64,000 bases of DNA. Origin: Streptomyces deccanensis (GTDB lineage: Bacteria; Actinomycetota; Actinomycetes; Streptomycetales; Streptomycetaceae). Location: the NCBI RefSeq assembly GCF_022385335.1, contig NZ_CP092431.1, forward strand, positions 2,170,001 through 2,234,000, given 5' to 3'. Below the pieces are notes generated by a model, which did not search any database, was not told the DNA's origin, and saw nothing but the letters and a program-made list of their open reading frames with translations. The stretch's first letter is position 1, and the number at the start of each line of letters is the position of its first letter. Made by a program: the position numbers and the translations under genes. Shown here one piece after another: positions 62,058 to 64,000 of the stretch.

Positions 62058-62825
62058 ATGACCTTGTTCGTCGGCACGTCGGGGTGGCAGTACAAGGACT
62101 GGCGGGGCGCCGTCTACCCGGAGGGCTGCCCCACCCGGCTGTGGCTGGAGGAGTACGCGGCGCGGTTCGCGACGGTCGAGCTCAACAACGCGTTCTACCG
62201 GCTGCCGACGAAGGAGAACTTCGAGGCGTGGCGGCAGAGGGTGCCGGCGGACTTCGTGGTCGCGGTGAAGGCGAGCCGGTACCTGACCCACATCAAGCGC
62301 CTGCGGGACCCCGAGGAGCCGGTGCACCGCCTGATGAGCCACGCGGAGGGGCTGGGCGACCGTCTGGGCCCGATCCTGCTCCAGCTCCCCCCGACGCTAC
62401 GGGCCGACCCCGCTCTCCTGGACGCCTGCCTGGGCTGCTTCCCCTCGGGCACCCGGATCGCGGTCGAGCCCCGCCACGACTCGTGGTGGACCGCCGAGGT
62501 CCGCGAGGTCCTGGAGTCCCGGGGCGCGGCCCTGTGCTGGGCGGACAGCCACTCCCGCCCGGCCACGCCGCTCTGGCGCACCACCGACTGGTCCTACCTC
62601 CGCCTCCACCAGGGCCGAGCCCACCCCTGGCCCCACTACGGCGAGCGGTCCCTCTCCACCTGGGCCCACCGCATCGCCGACACCTGGCCCGCCACCGCCG
62701 ACGCCTACGTCTACTTCAACAACGACCCCCACGCGGCGGCGGTGCAGGACGCGACGACATTCGCGAGGACAGCGAAAAAAGCGGGCCTACGACCAACCCG
62801 AACCCCGGAGCACGTCCCCCGGTAA
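62058..62825 (+). CDS. DUF72 domain-containing protein
   Basis: A 255-aa cytoplasmic protein of the DUF72 (YecE-like) family, a TIM-barrel fold with no settled function. Hallmarks are LFVGTSGWQYKDWRGAVYP at the N-terminus, FATVELNNAFYRLP, FVVAVKASRYLTHIKRL, LGPILLQLPP, VEPRHDSWW and YVYFNNDPHAAAVQDA near the C-terminus. The length matches the family. Single gene, 40 bp after the AAA ATPase on the same strand, possibly co-transcribed. Confidence 0.93.
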   Translation: MTLFVGTSGWQYKDWRGAVYPEGCPTRLWLEEYAARFATVELNNAFYRLPTKENFEAWRQRVPADFVVAVKASRYLTHIKRLRDPEEPVHRLMSHAEGLGDRLGPILLQLPPTLRADPALLDACLGCFPSGTRIAVEPRHDSWWTAEVREVLESRGAALCWADSHSRPATPLWRTTDWSYLRLHQGRAHPWPHYGERSLSTWAHRIADTWPATADAYVYFNNDPHAAAVQDATTFARTAKKAGLRPTRTPEHVPR

Positions 62826-63005
62826 GCCGCCGGCACCCACCATGGGCCCACAGCCCCGCGCCCCGGCCTCTCGCGCCGCTCCGCTCGCGGCTGTCGTGCC
62901 CGGCTGACGTGTGTCCGCCGGTTCACTGATTCCGCCGCGACGGTGCTCAGCCACGGCGGCGTGGTTCGGCGGTGCCGGACTTCGCTCAGCCCTCGGCGGC
63001 GCCCG

Positions 63006-63374
63006 CTACTCCGCGTACGCGGCCCGCAGGGCGTCCCGGGCCGCCGCCAACGCCTCCGTCTCGCTGAGCCCCAGTCGGCGCGCCCGCTCCGCGTACGCCC
63101 CCGCCGCCACCGCCGCCTCACGCTCCGCGGCGGAGCCGGCCGCGGCCACGAACGTCCCGTTGCGCCCCCGCGTCTCGATCACCCCGTCGGTCTCCAGCGC
63201 CCGGTACGCCTTGGCGACGGTGTTGGCCGCGAGCCCCAGCTGCTCGGCGAGCCCCCGTACGGTCGGCAACCGGTACCCCACGGGCAGCGCCCCGGAGCGG
63301 GCCTGTTCCGAGATCTGGGCGCGCACCTGCTCATAGGGCGCGCCCCCGTCCACGATGCGAATCTTCAAGGTCAC
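63006..63374 (-). CDS. GntR family regulator, YtrA-type
   Basis: A 122-aa short GntR repressor. The winged helix covers APYEQVRAQISEQARSGALP, VGYRLPTVRGLAEQLGLAAN and TVAKAYRALETDGVIETRGR; only a short C-terminal dimer helix follows (LGLSETEALAAARDALRA). That length and layout define the YtrA group, usually repressors of neighbouring ABC or membrane genes. GTG at 63374. It is divergent from a GNAT acetyltransferase gene with 71 bp between starts. The target is probably itself and that gene. Confidence 0.9.
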   Translation of the reverse strand: MTLKIRIVDGGAPYEQVRAQISEQARSGALPVGYRLPTVRGLAEQLGLAANTVAKAYRALETDGVIETRGRNGTFVAAAGSAAEREAAVAAGAYAERARRLGLSETEALAAARDALRAAYAE

Positions 63375-63445
63375 GCGGCGATTGTCCCGTACCCGCCGGA
63401 AAATCGGAGGCGACTCCCGGCGCCGCCCGCGTAGCGTGCCCACCC

Positions 63446-64000
63446 ATGACATTGATCGTGCGCGACCTCCGCGCCGCCGACCCGGCGGACGCCGAGGCCT
63501 TCGCCGACGTACGACGGCACGCCCTGCCCTTCCTGGTCGGCACCGCCGAGTCCCTGCTCCACGACGCCACGCACGCTCCCCCCGAGGCCCACCACGGGCA
63601 GCTGGTCGCCGAGGCGGACGGCGAGGTGATCGGCACCGCGCAGCTGTCCATCGCCCACGACAGCCCCGTACCGGGCCAGGGCGACATCAACATATACGTG
63701 CACCCGGCGCACCTGCGCCGGGGCGCGGGCGCCCTGCTGGCCCGCACCGCCGAGGAGCGGCTGACGGCGGTGGGCGCGCGGCGGCTGCTGTCCTGGGTGC
63801 TGGACACCCCGGAGAACCGCGCGTTCGCCGAGCGCCGCGGCTACGCGCCGAGCCGCTCCGCGCACTTCCTGCGCCTGGACCTGGCCCACGGCACCCTCCC
63901 CCCGCTCGACGCCCCGCCCGGGGACGTGGAGCTGCGGACGGCCGCCGACTTCGCCGACGACCCGCGCCCCCTGTTCGACCTGGACGCGGAGACCACGGCG
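63446..64000 (+). CDS. GNAT family N-acetyltransferase (3' truncated by window)
   Basis: At least 185 codons, open to the last base of the window. The first GNAT domain (about 1-145) contains VAEADGEVIGTAQLSIA, INIYVHPAHLRRGAGALLAR (acetyl-CoA loop, R-x-x-G-x-G type) and RAFAERRGYAPSRSA. A second unit seems to begin at GDVELRTAADFADDPR, so it is probably a tandem GNAT, as in aminoglycoside or mycothiol-type acetyltransferases. ATG at 63446, no strong ribosome site. Divergent from the YtrA-type regulator, so probably regulated by it. Confidence 0.88.
   Translation, partial: MTLIVRDLRAADPADAEAFADVRRHALPFLVGTAESLLHDATHAPPEAHHGQLVAEADGEVIGTAQLSIAHDSPVPGQGDINIYVHPAHLRRGAGALLARTAEERLTAVGARRLLSWVLDTPENRAFAERRGYAPSRSAHFLRLDLAHGTLPPLDAPPGDVELRTAADFADDPRPLFDLDAETTA

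Overview
The window is very GC-rich (about 70% or more by eye) with strong G/C preference at third codon positions. It carries Tat signal peptides, many TetR regulators, an ECF sigma/anti-sigma pair, a class F sortase and a single rare TTA leucine codon. All of this points to a Streptomyces chromosome, probably the conserved core. From memory, the gene order (soxR, citrate symporter, hmgA, sigK/rskA, GDSL lipase) resembles the S. coelicolor SCO1690-SCO1740 region; this was not checked. No rRNA, tRNA, CRISPR array, transposase, phage gene or integration site was recognised.

Layout. 1-5.5 kb: the end of an acyl-CoA dehydrogenase, a TetR/SDR pair, a NamZ-type exo-muramidase and an alpha/beta hydrolase. 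5.5-8.3 kb: a large secreted penicillin-acylase-family enzyme. 8.7-12.4 kb: two uncharacterised proteins, an Rnl5-type RNA ligase, SoxR and a MaoC hydratase. 12.4-16.5 kb: a coupled xylanase/deacetylase pair, a TetR, a small YiaA/B-like membrane protein, a secreted protein with a TTA codon and an Mth938-domain protein. 16.6-22.7 kb: acyl-CoA dehydrogenase, TetR, MHS-type transporter, alcohol dehydrogenase and aldehyde dehydrogenase. 22.8-25.2 kb: a DUF3574 protein, a class F sortase and a coupled surface protein. 25.2-30.5 kb: an MFS transporter, a CitMHS citrate transporter and a molybdopterin oxidoreductase. 30.7-35.0 kb: TetR, hmgA, a HutC-type GntR and an orphan Type-ISP-like protein. 35.0-38.9 kb: TetR, a DrrAB-like exporter and a CaiB-type CoA transferase. 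38.9-46.5 kb: a small protein, RskA/SigK, DUF4331, a TPR protein and a His-rich NicO metal transporter. 46.6-50.7 kb: PknB-like kinase, GDSL lipase and subtilisin. 50.9-60.7 kb: a tightly packed surface-polysaccharide cluster ending in a flippase-membrane-enzyme fusion, facing a GH39-like hydrolase. 60.9-64 kb: AAA ATPase, DUF72, YtrA-type GntR and a GNAT running off the window.

How the genes work together. The left third is dominated by CoA-thioester and alcohol/aldehyde catabolism under local TetR control. Three operator-like palindrome families can be read from the sequence and tentatively paired with regulators: ACATACCG-N2-CGGT, CTAAGC-N4-GCTTAG, and AAAACTA-N7-TAGTTTT. The sigK/DUF4331 divergent region has SigK-like promoter elements facing both ways, which suggests an autoregulated stress regulon next to a predicted nickel/cobalt handling pair. 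From 51.3 to 59.3 kb, a FemAB/GNAT-like protein, two GT2 glycosyltransferases, a polysaccharide deacetylase and a flippase fusion (the last four genes overlapping by 4-8 nt) look like one machine for making and exporting a surface glycan. This cluster, its hairpin-rich leader and the SigK-linked metal locus are the best candidates for undescribed biology here.
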